Part shown: positions 6,874-6,876 of the stretch, piece after piece | Layout: every line of letters starts with the position of its first letter | How positions within the stretch are numbered: position 1 is the first letter of the stretch | Origin: Flavobacteriales bacterium | GTDB lineage: Bacteria > Bacteroidota > Bacteroidia > Flavobacteriales > UA16 | NCBI GenBank assembly: GCA_030831885.1 | Contig: JAURKF010000216.1 | Coordinates: 1 to 6,876, forward strand | Length of the DNA: 6,876 nucleotides | Direction: 5' to 3' | Position numbers and translations under genes: made by a program | Notes under the pieces: generated by a model | The model's database searches: none | What the model was told of the DNA's origin: nothing | The model's input: only the letters and a program-made list of their open reading frames with translations

Positions 6874-6876
6874 ACA

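Noticed and set aside
1..6876. CRISPR array, insertion sequence or defence system
   Set aside because: No regularly spaced repeats, transposase motifs, terminal inverted repeats or defence-type domains were found; all genes belong to common chromosomal families.

Overview
The window looks like part of a chromosome from the Bacteroidota, most likely a Cytophagales-type bacterium. Three things point there: a periplasmic propeller/Y_Y_Y sensor fused to a PP2C phosphatase; an RprX/RprY-like kinase-regulator pair; and a close match to the Bacteroidota promoter consensus (TTG...TAnnTTTG) upstream of the last gene. ATG starts lack strong Shine-Dalgarno sequences, which also fits. This placement is inferred from gene content, not from a phylogenetic marker.

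Layout. (1) Bases 2-2110, plus strand: the 3' portion of a large membrane sensor. It has beta-propeller repeats, a Y_Y_Y domain, one membrane helix, a coiled coil and a SpoIIE-type PP2C phosphatase. The 5' end lies outside the window. (2) Bases 2164-4145, minus strand: a two-gene operon for a membrane histidine kinase and an OmpR-family response regulator, joined by a TAATG one-base overlap and convergent with gene 1. (3) Bases 4146-4385: a divergent intergenic region with small inverted repeats. (4) Bases 4386-5919, plus strand: a membrane-anchored DUF2459-type protein overlapping by 11 bases a secreted alpha/beta hydrolase; the two are probably cotranscribed. (5) Bases 5975-6571: a Crp/Fnr-family regulator. 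(6) Bases 6640-6873: a minimal pterin-4a-carbinolamine dehydratase with its own likely promoter.

How the genes work together. The first half holds two separate envelope-signalling outputs. One is a phosphatase that probably feeds an anti-sigma/anti-anti-sigma partner switch; the other is a classical two-component phosphorelay. The DUF2459/hydrolase pair probably acts at or outside the inner membrane on an unknown lipid, peptide or ester substrate. The Crp/Fnr regulator and the dehydratase share a strand, but the promoter between them suggests they can be transcribed separately.

No mobile element, CRISPR array, tRNA or rRNA is visible. The window reads as ordinary chromosomal core/shell sequence. 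The least characterised part is the DUF2459 plus hydrolase pair.
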